A stretch of DNA of 64,000 nt from JADLAT01 sp964348795. Its GTDB lineage: Bacteria > Pseudomonadota > Alphaproteobacteria > Micavibrionales > Micavibrionaceae. This document shows positions 51,526-61,452 of the stretch, one piece after another. How positions within the stretch are numbered: position 1 is the first letter of the stretch; the number at the start of each line of letters is the position of its first letter. Location: the NCBI GenBank assembly GCA_964348795.1, contig CAYGDY010000008.1:39036-103035 (forward strand), given 5' to 3'. The position numbers were made by a program, and so were the translations under genes. The notes under the pieces were generated by a model. That model saw only the letters and a list, made by a program, of their open reading frames with translations, was not told where the DNA came from and made no database searches.

Positions 51526-54210
51526 TTATGCTCCAATCTTGGCTAATCCAGCCAAGCTCATATTCTCTGCAATCACATCATGCGGTATCAGGACGTAAAT
51601 CCACGGTTTTCCGCCGTATGTTTTGGCGTGATCCGAAGCATTTTGACACCAGCGGATTGCCGCTTCTTTTTTGGCAATAACTTCGGAGGCTTCCAGTTGA
51701 TTGCGTGCTTTTGGCTCTAGCATATAAATGAAATCTGCCGTTTCTGCTACGAAATCGGGTTGATATTCTTGCTCACCCGTTCCAGCGCGATAGTAAATCT
51801 GGAACTGCCCACGCGCAGGCTTGAACCATTTATCGGCTTCACGATCCAAAATGACGGACAGTTGCCGTTCAGCGTCCGAGTCAAATTTCTGGACGGGGTA
51901 TAGGCATTTGGAAAATCCCCCAAACAGGTACTTGGCCATGTTGGTTTTATCGGCAGGAGATACTCTGAAATTCAACGGTTCTTGCCCCGATAAAGTGCTA
52001 TATGCGCTTTCCTTCAATGCTGAAAATCCAGAATTTACAACGACATCATAGCCAGACGTTTCTTCCCAGTAATGCTCTAACATTTGGGCATGTACAAAAC
52101 GGGCGACTTCGCGCTGATGGAAACGCAGAACCTTGCCAATCTGTTCTTCGGGCAGATAAGAGCGCATATGCGCCACAACTTGCCCTGCAAGCTCATACAG
52201 CAAATCGGCATTATCATCGTAAGAAACGTCATCATAATCTATGAGACCAGCAACAACATGGTTTTCAAGGCGGTCTTCTTCAATCCCACCTTCACCAACG
52301 CCCAATTCCATGCTTTTTCCTGTGCGGAGATATTGAACCCATAGTGTTTCTTCTGGTGGCTGGAAACGCAAGCTGTCCAGTTTAAGCGTAAACGGCTTAA
52401 AACCAGACTTTACTTCACCTTTCGGTACAACGGAAATGCGCGGAATATCTATGGTTTGTTGAATAACCAGAGACGTTGTTTTGGCGATAATCGCGGCTAT
52501 ATCAGGTTGCTTTATGATTTCGCCCATTTCTAACTGTTGCGGACGATATTCGGCCTGCACCTCGCGCAAGACCTGCGCTTTAATATCCTCATTTTGAAGA
52601 TAGGTGACACTTGGCAAAAGCGTGGCATCCCGTGCCAGCTTTTGAATGGCTTTATGCGTGATCTGTGCGATTTTCTGCTCTTCCGCCGTAGCAAAAACAG
52701 GCGGCTGCGCGGCAGGGGCAATATGGGTGCTAGGGCTTGCCTGCGCGGGTGCAGTACCAAGCATTTGCGCCAGATTGGATTGCGAAACAACCGTCGCTGT
52801 CTTTTGCTTCAAATCTGTATCGCTCAAAACAACTTGTTTCAGGCGGATAGCAGAATCCGGCTTATTCGCTTCATCAATAATTTCCTGAAATTTATCATGC
52901 GCGATTATGCTCAGGCGATCCACGGCATCAACGCCCGTCCGCTTGCCATAGGGCAAACGAAGCCCGCGCCCGATTGACTGCTCAATCAAAATCCGCGCAT
53001 TGGCGGCGCGAAGCGGCACGATGGTATAAAGGTTCGTTACGTCCCAGCCTTCTTTTAGCATATTAACGTGAATAACAATTTCCGTTGGTTCTTCCGTGCT
53101 TTCAACGGCCAGAAGACGCTGGATCATTTCATCTTCTTTTTCGCCAGTCTGGCTGGAATCCACTTGGATAACTTTGTCAGCATAGCGACCTTCAAAGAAT
53201 TTTTCTTTGTCTTGAATCAATGCTAATAATTGCCCCGCATGGGTCGTATCCCGCGCAATGACCAGCAAGAAGGGTTTTACAATTCTATTGCCTGTTTCAC
53301 GGGCATAGGTTTCAAGCTCAACCTTTGTGCCTTCATGCAAACGGATACCATCTTCCAGTTTCAGGCGTTCAATATCATCGGGCGTCATGCCCAAGGGACT
53401 GAAATCCTTGCGCGTGACAACGGCGGGTTCCTTCACATACCCGTCATCCATCGCATTGCCGAGGGCATAATCATAAATGACATTCTTGAACGGCGTTGCG
53501 CCTTTGCCTGTTTCCGTGAACGGCGTAGCGGTCAGCTCCAGCCCAATAATCGGCTTCAATTCATTGATAGCCCGCACCCCCGCCGAAGCACGATAACGGT
53601 GAGATTCATCCATAAGCAAGACAAGATCATCCAGCCCCGCCAGATAATCGAAATAACTTTCCCCGATATATTCGGCAAGACGCTTGATTTTAGGCAGCTT
53701 ACCGCCGCGCACTTCGGAATTGATTTTGGAAATGTTGAAGATATTGATCTTGCAACGCGCCACTTGGTCGAACAAGTTCCCCGCCAGCTCTTTATAATCA
53801 TCCCCCGTAATGATAAACGGCGGGTTGATTGCAAATTCTGAAATCCCCTTGAACACATATTTGGGGGAGGCAGGCTGAAAATCGCCAATCAGCTTGTTAT
53901 AGATGGTCAGGTTCGGAGCCATCACAAAGAAATTATTGATCCCGTGCGCCAGATGCAGATAGGAAATAAACGCGCCCATCAGGCGGGTTTTACCAACGCC
54001 TGTGGCCAGTGCAAAGCAAAGGGACGGAAATTCCCGCTCAAAATCCGTCACGGACGGATATTCCGACTTAATAACCTCTAACGCCGCCGCAATATCGGTG
54101 TTTTTGCGTGGCGGGACAATTTCCGTCACCCGAGCAAGAATGTCCAGCGAATGACGCTGCGGATCACGAAGGGAAAGACGACCAGAAATGGAATTTACAA
54201 ACTTATTCAT
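51526..54210 (-). CDS. res: Type III restriction endonuclease subunit Res (helicase-nuclease)
   Basis: Res translocates DNA using ATP and, with Mod, cuts DNA between inverted unmethylated sites. The 894-residue product has SF2 helicase motifs: Walker A ATGVGKTR near residue 72, LLMDESHRYRA (DEAD-type box), GLELTATPFTE (motif III), and IGRGLRLPYGKR (motif VI). A C-terminal PD-(D/E)xK nuclease follows, with the aspartate in EYQPDFVAET and YMLEPKARN near residues 820-845. All catalytic parts are intact. It is the last gene of a four-gene minus-strand operon and starts 3 bp after mod. Confidence 0.92.
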   Translation of the reverse strand: MNKFVNSISGRLSLRDPQRHSLDILARVTEIVPPRKNTDIAAALEVIKSEYPSVTDFEREFPSLCFALATGVGKTRLMGAFISYLHLAHGINNFFVMAPNLTIYNKLIGDFQPASPKYVFKGISEFAINPPFIITGDDYKELAGNLFDQVARCKINIFNISKINSEVRGGKLPKIKRLAEYIGESYFDYLAGLDDLVLLMDESHRYRASAGVRAINELKPIIGLELTATPFTETGKGATPFKNVIYDYALGNAMDDGYVKEPAVVTRKDFSPLGMTPDDIERLKLEDGIRLHEGTKVELETYARETGNRIVKPFLLVIARDTTHAGQLLALIQDKEKFFEGRYADKVIQVDSSQTGEKEDEMIQRLLAVESTEEPTEIVIHVNMLKEGWDVTNLYTIVPLRAANARILIEQSIGRGLRLPYGKRTGVDAVDRLSIIAHDKFQEIIDEANKPDSAIRLKQVVLSDTDLKQKTATVVSQSNLAQMLGTAPAQASPSTHIAPAAQPPVFATAEEQKIAQITHKAIQKLARDATLLPSVTYLQNEDIKAQVLREVQAEYRPQQLEMGEIIKQPDIAAIIAKTTSLVIQQTIDIPRISVVPKGEVKSGFKPFTLKLDSLRFQPPEETLWVQYLRTGKSMELGVGEGGIEEDRLENHVVAGLIDYDDVSYDDNADLLYELAGQVVAHMRSYLPEEQIGKVLRFHQREVARFVHAQMLEHYWEETSGYDVVVNSGFSALKESAYSTLSGQEPLNFRVSPADKTNMAKYLFGGFSKCLYPVQKFDSDAERQLSVILDREADKWFKPARGQFQIYYRAGTGEQEYQPDFVAETADFIYMLEPKARNQLEASEVIAKKEAAIRWCQNASDHAKTYGGKPWIYVLIPHDVIAENMSLAGLAKIGA

Positions 54211-54213
54211 GGC

Positions 54214-55845
54214 TTATTCCCCTTCCGCATCAAACAAAGTCGGTTGTTTGGCTTTCTTTGATTTCTGTGTTGCTTCTTCGCGCTCGGCCATTGGCAGGTT
54301 CTCGACATTCAAAGAATAATCATCATGTCCCCATTCACACTTGGACAGGACAGCGCGGGGAATTTTCTTGATGGTCAGATTCGGGAAACGGTCGGCATTA
54401 CCCTTGAACGCAGAGCATAGAACAAGGAGAGAGCGTTCAGAGCCAACATCATCATTCAGAGCTTGTAACTGCTCTGCCGTAAGGCTTTGCGTGGTGATAT
54501 AGATAAAATCGCTCTCGGTGGAATAGCCATGTTGCCAATACAATGTGTCGGATGGGGCATAGGTAAAGCCCTCCAGCTTGCACAAGGCTTGGGAAAGCTG
54601 ATTGGCGTTATATTCTTTGGAAATAACCCAATTCCCCCATTTGTCTTTTTCAAGCAAAGAAGGAGCAAGCGAGTAATAGCGGAAACCGCCGCCACCTTGC
54701 CAGCCAACGGCATCGGTCACGCCGCCTTTATCATCACCATCAATCACCTTTTGAAGGCGCGGGATGATATGGGTATGGCAGTGTTCGCCCAGCTCCACCA
54801 TAATCCACCGTCGCCCCATTTTATGGGCGACTGCACCTGTTGTGCCGGAACCGCCGAATGAATCCAGAACCAGATCATCTTTCTCTGTAGAAAGATCAAG
54901 AACACGTTTTATTAGCCTTTCAGGCTTCGGGGTATCAAAATACTCGCCATCAACAAAATTCTTGATTTCAGAATTTGCCTCACGAGTCGTTCCAACATCC
55001 TGTGCAAACCATAAGGTTTCAGGAACTCGCCCTTCTTGGTCAGCTAGATAAATTTTTCTGATTATTCTTGTTTCATCAGGAGAAAAAATAATTTTTCCCT
55101 CTGTAAATTCCGCTTCAAACGTTTCTTTACTAAAACGCCATCCTTTTGGCGGGTGTTTAATGACATTTCCATTCGGTGTGGTGATGTCATACATAAGATT
55201 TTTTCTCACAAGAGAATTTCTTACGTCTCCAGAACGCCATCTACCTCTCGGATCATTGTCTGGATTGGAATAATTTACATTATGTTCTTCTGTCCTTGGT
55301 AAATCTTTGAGGACAAATCTATCTGAACGTCTGTATACCAAAACATAGTTATGATGAACGGAAAACTTCCCTGAATAGCCTTTTGCTTGGACGCTGTGGT
55401 GCCAAATAGAGGAAGCTACAAAATTATTTCTCCCAAAAATCTCGTCGCACATGACTTTCAGGTAATGCGCTTCGTTATCATCAATCGTGATCCAGAGGGA
55501 GCCATCATCGGACATAAGATTACGGATGATTTCTAAGCGGTCACGCATCAGGCCAAGCCAGATGGAATGTTCCAACCCATCATCATAATGCTCAAACGCA
55601 CTGCCCGTGTTATAGGGCGGGTCGATAAAGACGCACTTCACCTTCCCCGCAAACTCCTGCTCCAACGCCTTGAGCGCGAGTAAATTATCCCCAAAAATCA
55701 GGCGATTGTCGAAAATGTCATTCTCCGTCACCCGCACCTTGGCATGATACGACTTCGTAGGGTCTTCCAGCAAAATCCGTGGCTCCAACCTCGGCCTCTG
55801 CTCTTTCCCAATCCATGTGAGTTCTAGTTTTTGTTTTTTGGTCAT
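54214..55845 (-). CDS. mod: Type III DNA methyltransferase subunit Mod
   Basis: Mod is the adenine-N6 methyltransferase and sequence-recognition subunit of a type III system. The 543-residue product has beta-class motif order: motif IV IDPPYNTGSAFEHYDDG near residue 75 comes before motif I LVLDSFGGSGTTGAVA near residue 330. The target-recognition region lies between and after these (about 130-290 and 390-520). The tail is lysine-rich. It sits 2 bp downstream of dinD and 3 bp upstream of res, so all are translationally linked. The recognition sequence cannot be read from the protein. Confidence 0.93.
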   Translation of the reverse strand: MTKKQKLELTWIGKEQRPRLEPRILLEDPTKSYHAKVRVTENDIFDNRLIFGDNLLALKALEQEFAGKVKCVFIDPPYNTGSAFEHYDDGLEHSIWLGLMRDRLEIIRNLMSDDGSLWITIDDNEAHYLKVMCDEIFGRNNFVASSIWHHSVQAKGYSGKFSVHHNYVLVYRRSDRFVLKDLPRTEEHNVNYSNPDNDPRGRWRSGDVRNSLVRKNLMYDITTPNGNVIKHPPKGWRFSKETFEAEFTEGKIIFSPDETRIIRKIYLADQEGRVPETLWFAQDVGTTREANSEIKNFVDGEYFDTPKPERLIKRVLDLSTEKDDLVLDSFGGSGTTGAVAHKMGRRWIMVELGEHCHTHIIPRLQKVIDGDDKGGVTDAVGWQGGGGFRYYSLAPSLLEKDKWGNWVISKEYNANQLSQALCKLEGFTYAPSDTLYWQHGYSTESDFIYITTQSLTAEQLQALNDDVGSERSLLVLCSAFKGNADRFPNLTIKKIPRAVLSKCEWGHDDYSLNVENLPMAEREEATQKSKKAKQPTLFDAEGE

Positions 55846-55847
55846 TT

Positions 55848-56723
55848 TTATTCACGATCTTGCATTGTTGTTCCGCGCAATCCCTTTGCCTCTTTTTGTG
55901 CGAGAGATAATTTCGGTGTTGCGGACTTTACGCGTTTTTCAACTTGTTTGATATGTTCATCGGCGGGAATATTTTCGGGCAGATCACCGCCGATTTTTAC
56001 GATAGCGGCGCGGACTTCTTTGCCCACCTGTTCATGGGCGGTAATGGCTTTTTGTTGTCCATAGATGCCTTCGCGTTTGAGTTTTTCCCGTGTTTGGGTC
56101 ATGCGGAATTGATTGGCGGCTAATTCTGTTGCATTCATGCGATCCATCAGGTTTTCAGCTTCGGGAATACCTTTTTTTGACTTTATGGACTTATTACCGA
56201 TTCCGCCGTAAAGCCCCTTATACCCAGCATCATGAAACACACCAAACATTTTATTCTGTACACCTGCGTCCCGCGCCGCGCCAGAAAGAGCTTTGAACTC
56301 CTCGGCTGTTTGCCGTCTGATTTCCAGACGCTCTTGATCGGCCGCCAGTTGGTCAGAAAGTTCTTGGCGGCGGGTTTGTATGGCAAAATACTTTTGTGCG
56401 CCTGCAATTTCAGGCTTACGCGGATCACCATTTTGTGCAATCAGATAGCAGGCAAAACGGGATAGGTGGTAATCATTTTGCTCTCTTTTAGCTTTTGACC
56501 CGATTTCGACCATTTTGCCGGCGTTGGCAAAATGGTTTTCTTTATCATTTCCAGAGGCTTGGCAGGACTCCATTGCCCGTGCGATCGCATCTTCAAAGCG
56601 TCTCCATTGGCTATAACCCAGATGAGGCTGCAGATCACGCGCACTCCAAAATTCTGCGCCGTATTCGTTGATTTTCTTAAGATCCTCAAAGGAGGTGTTT
56701 TTGTTTTCTATAATACTATTCAT
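55848..56723 (-). CDS. dinD: DinD-like DNA-damage-inducible protein
   Basis: DinD is an SOS-induced protein that in E. coli inhibits RecA-mediated strand exchange. The 291-residue product matches it: an N-terminal BRO-N-like domain (AEFWSARDLQPHLGYSQWRR, about residues 22-60), the FANAGKMVEIGSKAKREQND and DYHLSRFACYLIAQNGDPRK stretches, and a long helical C-terminal half. AGGAGAG lies upstream of the ATG. It is sandwiched between an SNF2 helicase and mod with very short gaps, so it belongs to the defence operon. It could sense or modulate the damage response during restriction; that role is inference. Confidence 0.88.
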   Translation of the reverse strand: MNSIIENKNTSFEDLKKINEYGAEFWSARDLQPHLGYSQWRRFEDAIARAMESCQASGNDKENHFANAGKMVEIGSKAKREQNDYHLSRFACYLIAQNGDPRKPEIAGAQKYFAIQTRRQELSDQLAADQERLEIRRQTAEEFKALSGAARDAGVQNKMFGVFHDAGYKGLYGGIGNKSIKSKKGIPEAENLMDRMNATELAANQFRMTQTREKLKREGIYGQQKAITAHEQVGKEVRAAIVKIGGDLPENIPADEHIKQVEKRVKSATPKLSLAQKEAKGLRGTTMQDRE

Positions 56724-56765
56724 TCGCTCTCCTTTGGACTCATGTTCTGACTATGTTCTGTCTTT

Positions 56766-59615
56766 TTATATGATTCTCCAGTGTAATAAAAAAACATTTT
56801 TTAACGTTACATTCTGCTTTAATTTTCCCTCAATCTCAGCAATCAGTTCCCCGCGCTTAACGTCGATTTCATCTTGAGCATCAAAGAGTTTGCGGCGTTT
56901 TTCGTTGCGCTGGCTTTCAAGGTTTTTGACCTGTTTTTGCCCCGCCAGTTTGTCTTCCAGAGTCAGGGCTAGAGTGGCGGCGCGTTTGGCTTCCTTGATC
57001 GTTCTATCCATTTCCTTGATGTCTCGTTCCAGCGTGACTTTCAAATCCTCCGCCCAGCCGTCCAGCTTATCCGCTTCGGCCTCAAAGAAATTGGCGTTGC
57101 GGGCGGAAATATCGCGCTGGATTCTCGCCTGCTCTTGCGCCGTCAGATTTTCAAGGGTTGCCGTGTCTAAACTCACATCCGTTTGCATGGCTTTTACAGG
57201 CAGGGTGGAGAGCCGTTTGGCAAGGTCAGGCTCCAGAATATCGCCATCATCCGTATGCGCGGTAAAAATTAGATAATCCTCCACCTGATCCAACGCCTCA
57301 ATGGTCAGAAGGGACAGCGAGAGCTTGCCCGTTTTGCCGATATAGGGTTCAAGTGCAGAAACTTTTGGCTGTGCGCCAGAGGCATTAAAGGTCACTTCCG
57401 CGCCCTCTAGCGGGTCTGACTTTATTTGCTCCAGCAGTTTTTGTGCTAAGGGGTGGCCGAGACGGTATAAATGCGCTTCGCCACTGCGGCGTGGCAATTC
57501 GTATAGCCCAAGCGGAATATCATCATTCGCTTTTTCAAAAGGATATGTATTCAGGCGGAAACTGTCCTTCTTTCCATCAATAAAAACGGCATGTTCTTGC
57601 AATCCGTAATGCGTGACATCCATCAGCATCCGTTCATAACGGCTGAGGTTGGCTTGGCTTTCTGCCTGATTGATTTTAAGTTTTTCAATAACTTCGGCAT
57701 CAAAATTTTCCAGCAACTGTCTGCGCGTTTGCGTCATGGTATCGGTGATTTGGGCATTCAATTCCGCTTGCAACTGGTCAAAATGCCCTTTGATTTCTTC
57801 GGGTGTACGGCATTTTTGGTATATGTCAGCGATACGCCGTTCAAAATCAACGCCAGATTCAATTGCGCCCAGCACTTCATCGCTTGCGCCAAACACGCCC
57901 TCAAATAAATGGAATTTTTCAGAGAGAAGTTGGAAGACACGTTGATCCGCTTCGTTTTTAAGATTTATAAAATTGACAACGACAACATCATGTTTTTGCC
58001 CGTAACGGTGACAACGTCCAATGCGCTGTTCGATCCGCTGTGGGTTCCACGGCAGGTCATAGTTTACGACCAAAGCGCAGAATTGCAGGTTTATCCCTTC
58101 CGATCCCGCTTCTGTGGCGATCATGATTTGCCCTTTGTCGCGGAAATAATCGACCAGAGCAGAGCGCATATCAGCGGTTTTTGATCCCGTGACTTTATCT
58201 GTTCCTTCGTGGCGTTCCAGCCATTCGGCATAAATCGCCTTTGATTTGGGATCATTATTAGACCCGTTGAATAATACAACACCATCTTTGTATGGGCTGT
58301 CCGCCAATAGGCGCATGAGATAGTCCTGTGTCTTGCGGGATTCCGTGAACACAATGGCTTTGCGCGGCAAGTGTGGTGTAGAGAAAGCCTTATTCAGTGC
58401 GGTAATAAGAGCTTTCCCTTTGGCATTGTATGTGATGGATACAGCAAGATCACGGAAAGATTTTAGGTCTGCAATTTCTTTGGCCAAGGCCTTTTGGTCA
58501 GATTCAGACAAGATTTCTTCCTCTGCATCATCTTCCCATTCTTCTGCGGTTTCATCCAAGGCTTCATAGTCTTGATCCAGCTCTTCCTCTAGCGAAACGG
58601 AAGGAACTTGCTTTGCCAGTTTCTTTTCAAGGCGGGTGATAAGCGTATCCAATGCACCTGCAATCGCAAATGTCGATGAAGCCAAAAGTTTTCTTAAAAC
58701 CAAGGTCATCAGCGAACGCTGGCTATTCGGCAAAGCCTGTAAATTATCACGGCGCAAATACTCTGAAACAAGGCTATAAAGCCTGTCTTCACTTTCTTCT
58801 GGTGTAAACTGCTCCACCATCGGCAGGCGGTTGGTATAGGAAACAGATTTAACCTGACGGCGCAGTGTTCGGTGGCAGACGGGCTTAAGCCTTGATTTCA
58901 AGGTATGAAAAACTTGTTCTTCATTCAGGTTTATAAATTGTTCCCGAAAACTTTTCAAATCACCAAAAGTCTGTTCATCAACAATGCTGACAAGACCGAA
59001 CAGCTCCAAAAGAGAATTTTGCAACGGTGTCGCTGTCAAAAGTATTTTTGGGGCGTGTTTAAGCGCATTTTTTAATGTGTTTGCGATGACGTTTGAGGTT
59101 TTATAGACGTTTCTCAAACGATGCGCTTCGTCAATGACAACTAAATCCCACGGCACACGGTGCAAATCAGGGGCTTTGCTTTTGGCAAACTGGTATGAGC
59201 AAATGATTATGCTATCTTTGCTTTCAAATGGCTGAAAATTGCCGAGCTTAACGGCATTGTTATAGACTTTTGCCTCAAGGATTGAACACGGCAGGAAAAA
59301 TTTTTCCTGTAATTCCTGATGCCATTGTTTCCGCAGGTTTGATGGTGTGATGATAAGGATACGGCGTTTTCTTTCCGCCCATTTCTGTGAGAGTACCAAT
59401 CCAGCCTCAATCGTCTTTCCAAGTCCAACTTCATCGGCCAGCAAAGCTCCCTTGGATAATGGGGAGCGGAAAGCAAACAATGCGGCCTCAACCTGATGAG
59501 GGTTCAGGTCAACTTGTGCATCAACCAATGCACCAGCAAGTTTTTCGTTGCTGTCTGATGGAAAACGCCGCGTTAGTTCATGGGCATAGTATTTGGCTTG
59601 AAAGGCAGAAATCAT
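56766..59615 (-). CDS. SNF2/RapA-like DEAH helicase of the defence operon
   Basis: The 949-residue SF2 protein has a SNF2 N-terminal ATPase with Walker A LLADEVGLGKTIEAGL near residue 60, the DEAH box LVVIDEAHRLRN, and LLTATPLQNS. The C-terminal helicase domain (about 395-560) contains IVFTESRKTQDYLMRLL and motif VI RIEQRIGRCHRYGQ. A long coiled-coil C terminus follows (about 815-940). It lacks nuclease or methylase domains. Similar proteins occur in phage-defence loci, including DISARM DrmD, but the other DISARM genes are not here. The start ATG at 59615 lacks a clear ribosome-binding site; TTG at 59621 is an alternative. It is the first gene of the helicase-dinD-mod-res operon. Confidence 0.88.
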   Translation of the reverse strand: MISAFQAKYYAHELTRRFPSDSNEKLAGALVDAQVDLNPHQVEAALFAFRSPLSKGALLADEVGLGKTIEAGLVLSQKWAERKRRILIITPSNLRKQWHQELQEKFFLPCSILEAKVYNNAVKLGNFQPFESKDSIIICSYQFAKSKAPDLHRVPWDLVVIDEAHRLRNVYKTSNVIANTLKNALKHAPKILLTATPLQNSLLELFGLVSIVDEQTFGDLKSFREQFINLNEEQVFHTLKSRLKPVCHRTLRRQVKSVSYTNRLPMVEQFTPEESEDRLYSLVSEYLRRDNLQALPNSQRSLMTLVLRKLLASSTFAIAGALDTLITRLEKKLAKQVPSVSLEEELDQDYEALDETAEEWEDDAEEEILSESDQKALAKEIADLKSFRDLAVSITYNAKGKALITALNKAFSTPHLPRKAIVFTESRKTQDYLMRLLADSPYKDGVVLFNGSNNDPKSKAIYAEWLERHEGTDKVTGSKTADMRSALVDYFRDKGQIMIATEAGSEGINLQFCALVVNYDLPWNPQRIEQRIGRCHRYGQKHDVVVVNFINLKNEADQRVFQLLSEKFHLFEGVFGASDEVLGAIESGVDFERRIADIYQKCRTPEEIKGHFDQLQAELNAQITDTMTQTRRQLLENFDAEVIEKLKINQAESQANLSRYERMLMDVTHYGLQEHAVFIDGKKDSFRLNTYPFEKANDDIPLGLYELPRRSGEAHLYRLGHPLAQKLLEQIKSDPLEGAEVTFNASGAQPKVSALEPYIGKTGKLSLSLLTIEALDQVEDYLIFTAHTDDGDILEPDLAKRLSTLPVKAMQTDVSLDTATLENLTAQEQARIQRDISARNANFFEAEADKLDGWAEDLKVTLERDIKEMDRTIKEAKRAATLALTLEDKLAGQKQVKNLESQRNEKRRKLFDAQDEIDVKRGELIAEIEGKLKQNVTLKNVFLLHWRII

Positions 59616-59784
59616 GGTCAAATGTTGGATTCCTGTACATTGTTGAATTGACTAGCCTTATTAAAATATGGCTTCACGACAAAATCTCCCAGCTCACTTT
59701 AAGGTTTTATGAGAAGGTAAAGGAATTTTGAAATTTGAACAACCCAGTAGTGGTAAAAGTGCTGAAAAATAAGGCAAATCTTCG

Positions 59785-61053
59785 TCAGGTGTGTATATCC
59801 TGTTCGTGCTTGCGTCTAGGCCTGTTTGTGAAAGGCCCCAAATCCCTCATCTCTCCATACCGCGCCGCATCTTGCCTCAGGCTTTGCATACTCTGGTAAT
59901 AAACCGTGCGGTTTTGCTGGATTTTGGATTGTAGGCGTTGGCGTTCTTCAAGCTGGTGCAGGATCAGGGATTGTTTTTCTCCACGGTCGCGCAAGAAGGC
60001 ATTCTGGGCTTCGATCTCATTTTCCTTACGGATTTTCTGATATTTTCCGGTAAGGCGTTGCCACAGGCCAAACAACCCGCGTGGTAAACGGCTCATTCTG
60101 GTTTTTTCTTCCGCTTGCCTGCGTTCGGTTTGCTTGGTGTTCAGCGTTTGCCGTGCGGCGCGGTGATGGTCGCGCATGGTTTGGGCGGCGTGTTTGATCG
60201 GCTTGAAGTCTTTTTCTTTCTTGCCTTGAAGCTCGGCAATATACTCGTGGAGCTTTTCGCTCATGCCCTCCGCGATTTCGGTTTTAACCTCTTGCAGGGA
60301 GGGCAAAGTTTCCGCATTCCCCAGCCGTTCTTGCAAAATCTTCGGCTTTACCCCCGCCCAGCGGGAGAGTGAATAGATTTCACCCTTATAATCCACGGCG
60401 ACAAAACCGCGCCGCTCCCCCCGTGCCAGCCAAAATCCATGCTCTTTCAGGGCATGGGTGAAGGCCTTTGCGCTGTCAGAGGATTCCCACGCCCGAATAA
60501 ACATGCTTTTCAAAAGGCGCGGGTCTTCATCCGTCCGCTTGGCCTGTTGCCATTCCTCCCGCGTGAAGTTGAGCGGATTCCGATAGGCTTTATCAATAAA
60601 CCCTTGTGGAATCTCCCAGCCATAATTCAGATACAGCTCTTTGGAGAGTTCATTGAGCTTGCGCTTGTAATGCGGCAAGTTGATGGCCGTCATGGTCTGC
60701 GGATCAATCCGCGACCAGACACAGTGCGCGTGCCTACGGCCTTCTTTCTCGTGGAAGACAATCACACGAGGCTGCCCCTTCAGGCCCAACCTGTCTTCCA
60801 TATCTGAAATCGCCTGTTCAAAGACCTCTACGGGAACATCTGCCTTGTGCGGCGGGTTGAGGGACACGGAAAACATATATTGCCTGCATTTTGTGCCGCA
60901 GGCCGAGGCTTTAATCTCCTGAAACGCGCCCTGCACGGTATCGGAGACAAAACCCGAGATTTCATGGACTTCAACATGGTCGTTGTCCTGCATATTCAGG
61001 AGATGGCGGGCCAGATGTCCTGCCCCACTGCGTTGATTGCCTTCAAGGATCAT
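59785..61053 (-). CDS. Relaxase/mobilization nuclease (MobA/VirD2-like)
   Basis: Relaxases nick one strand at oriT and pilot it into a recipient cell. The 422-residue protein has the relaxase domain in its first 200 residues, including HLARHLLNMQDNDHVEVHEI and the histidine motif RVIVFHEKEGRRHAHCVWSR, which coordinates metal. The nucleophilic tyrosine is not certain from reading alone. A lysine- and glutamine-rich coiled-coil tail follows (about 260-420). Its ATG overlaps the mobC-like stop by 4 bp. No coupling protein or mating-pair genes are present, so transfer would rely on a helper system. Confidence 0.87.
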   Translation of the reverse strand: MILEGNQRSGAGHLARHLLNMQDNDHVEVHEISGFVSDTVQGAFQEIKASACGTKCRQYMFSVSLNPPHKADVPVEVFEQAISDMEDRLGLKGQPRVIVFHEKEGRRHAHCVWSRIDPQTMTAINLPHYKRKLNELSKELYLNYGWEIPQGFIDKAYRNPLNFTREEWQQAKRTDEDPRLLKSMFIRAWESSDSAKAFTHALKEHGFWLARGERRGFVAVDYKGEIYSLSRWAGVKPKILQERLGNAETLPSLQEVKTEIAEGMSEKLHEYIAELQGKKEKDFKPIKHAAQTMRDHHRAARQTLNTKQTERRQAEEKTRMSRLPRGLFGLWQRLTGKYQKIRKENEIEAQNAFLRDRGEKQSLILHQLEERQRLQSKIQQNRTVYYQSMQSLRQDAARYGEMRDLGPFTNRPRRKHEQDIHT

Positions 61054-61430
61054 GAGCGGCCTCCGCTTGAAAGCCCCAAAGCCTGTATCAGAAGATCACG
61101 CATCTGGAGGATCGCCGCACAGGCTTCCTTTATCATCTCCTCAGTCTCCACCGAGACAATCAGAGAGCCTGTATTCAGGCCTCTGGCAAGCTGGTTGATA
61201 TTGCTCGCCATCCGAGAAGCCCCGAGAAGGGCAAGTATTTGCGCCAAGGGTTTATGATCCTTGATGGGGGCTTTAAGGCGGTGCTTTCTGGGGCAAGGAA
61301 CCAAAAGCATGGTTTGGCGGATAAAATCACTCAGCGTTAAAGAACCAGCTTTTTGGGCGATCTGCGCCCGTTCTTCCTCGGTGAGGCGCAGAGAAATAGT
61401 ACAACGGCGATGTGTGTTGTTCTGTGGCAT
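61050..61430 (-). CDS. MobC-like mobilization accessory protein
   Basis: The 126-residue protein has an N-terminal ribbon-helix-helix-like part (CTISLRLTEEERAQIAQKAG, LTLSDFIRQTMLL). The MobC region follows (about 60-95), with LLGASRMASNINQLARGLNT, the characteristic NLNQLAR-type motif. Such proteins bind oriT and help open DNA for the relaxase. It overlaps the relaxase start by 4 bp and lies next to the candidate oriT, as is usual for MOBP modules. Confidence 0.85.
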   Translation of the reverse strand: MPQNNTHRRCTISLRLTEEERAQIAQKAGSLTLSDFIRQTMLLVPCPRKHRLKAPIKDHKPLAQILALLGASRMASNINQLARGLNTGSLIVSVETEEMIKEACAAILQMRDLLIQALGLSSGGRS

Positions 61431-61452
61431 GGGCTTTACATCCTTGCGATCA

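Noticed and set aside
51526..59615. DISARM or BREX identity for the helicase-containing operon
   Set aside because: drmA, drmB, drmC, pglX, pglZ and brxC-like genes are all absent; only a SNF2 helicase is shared.
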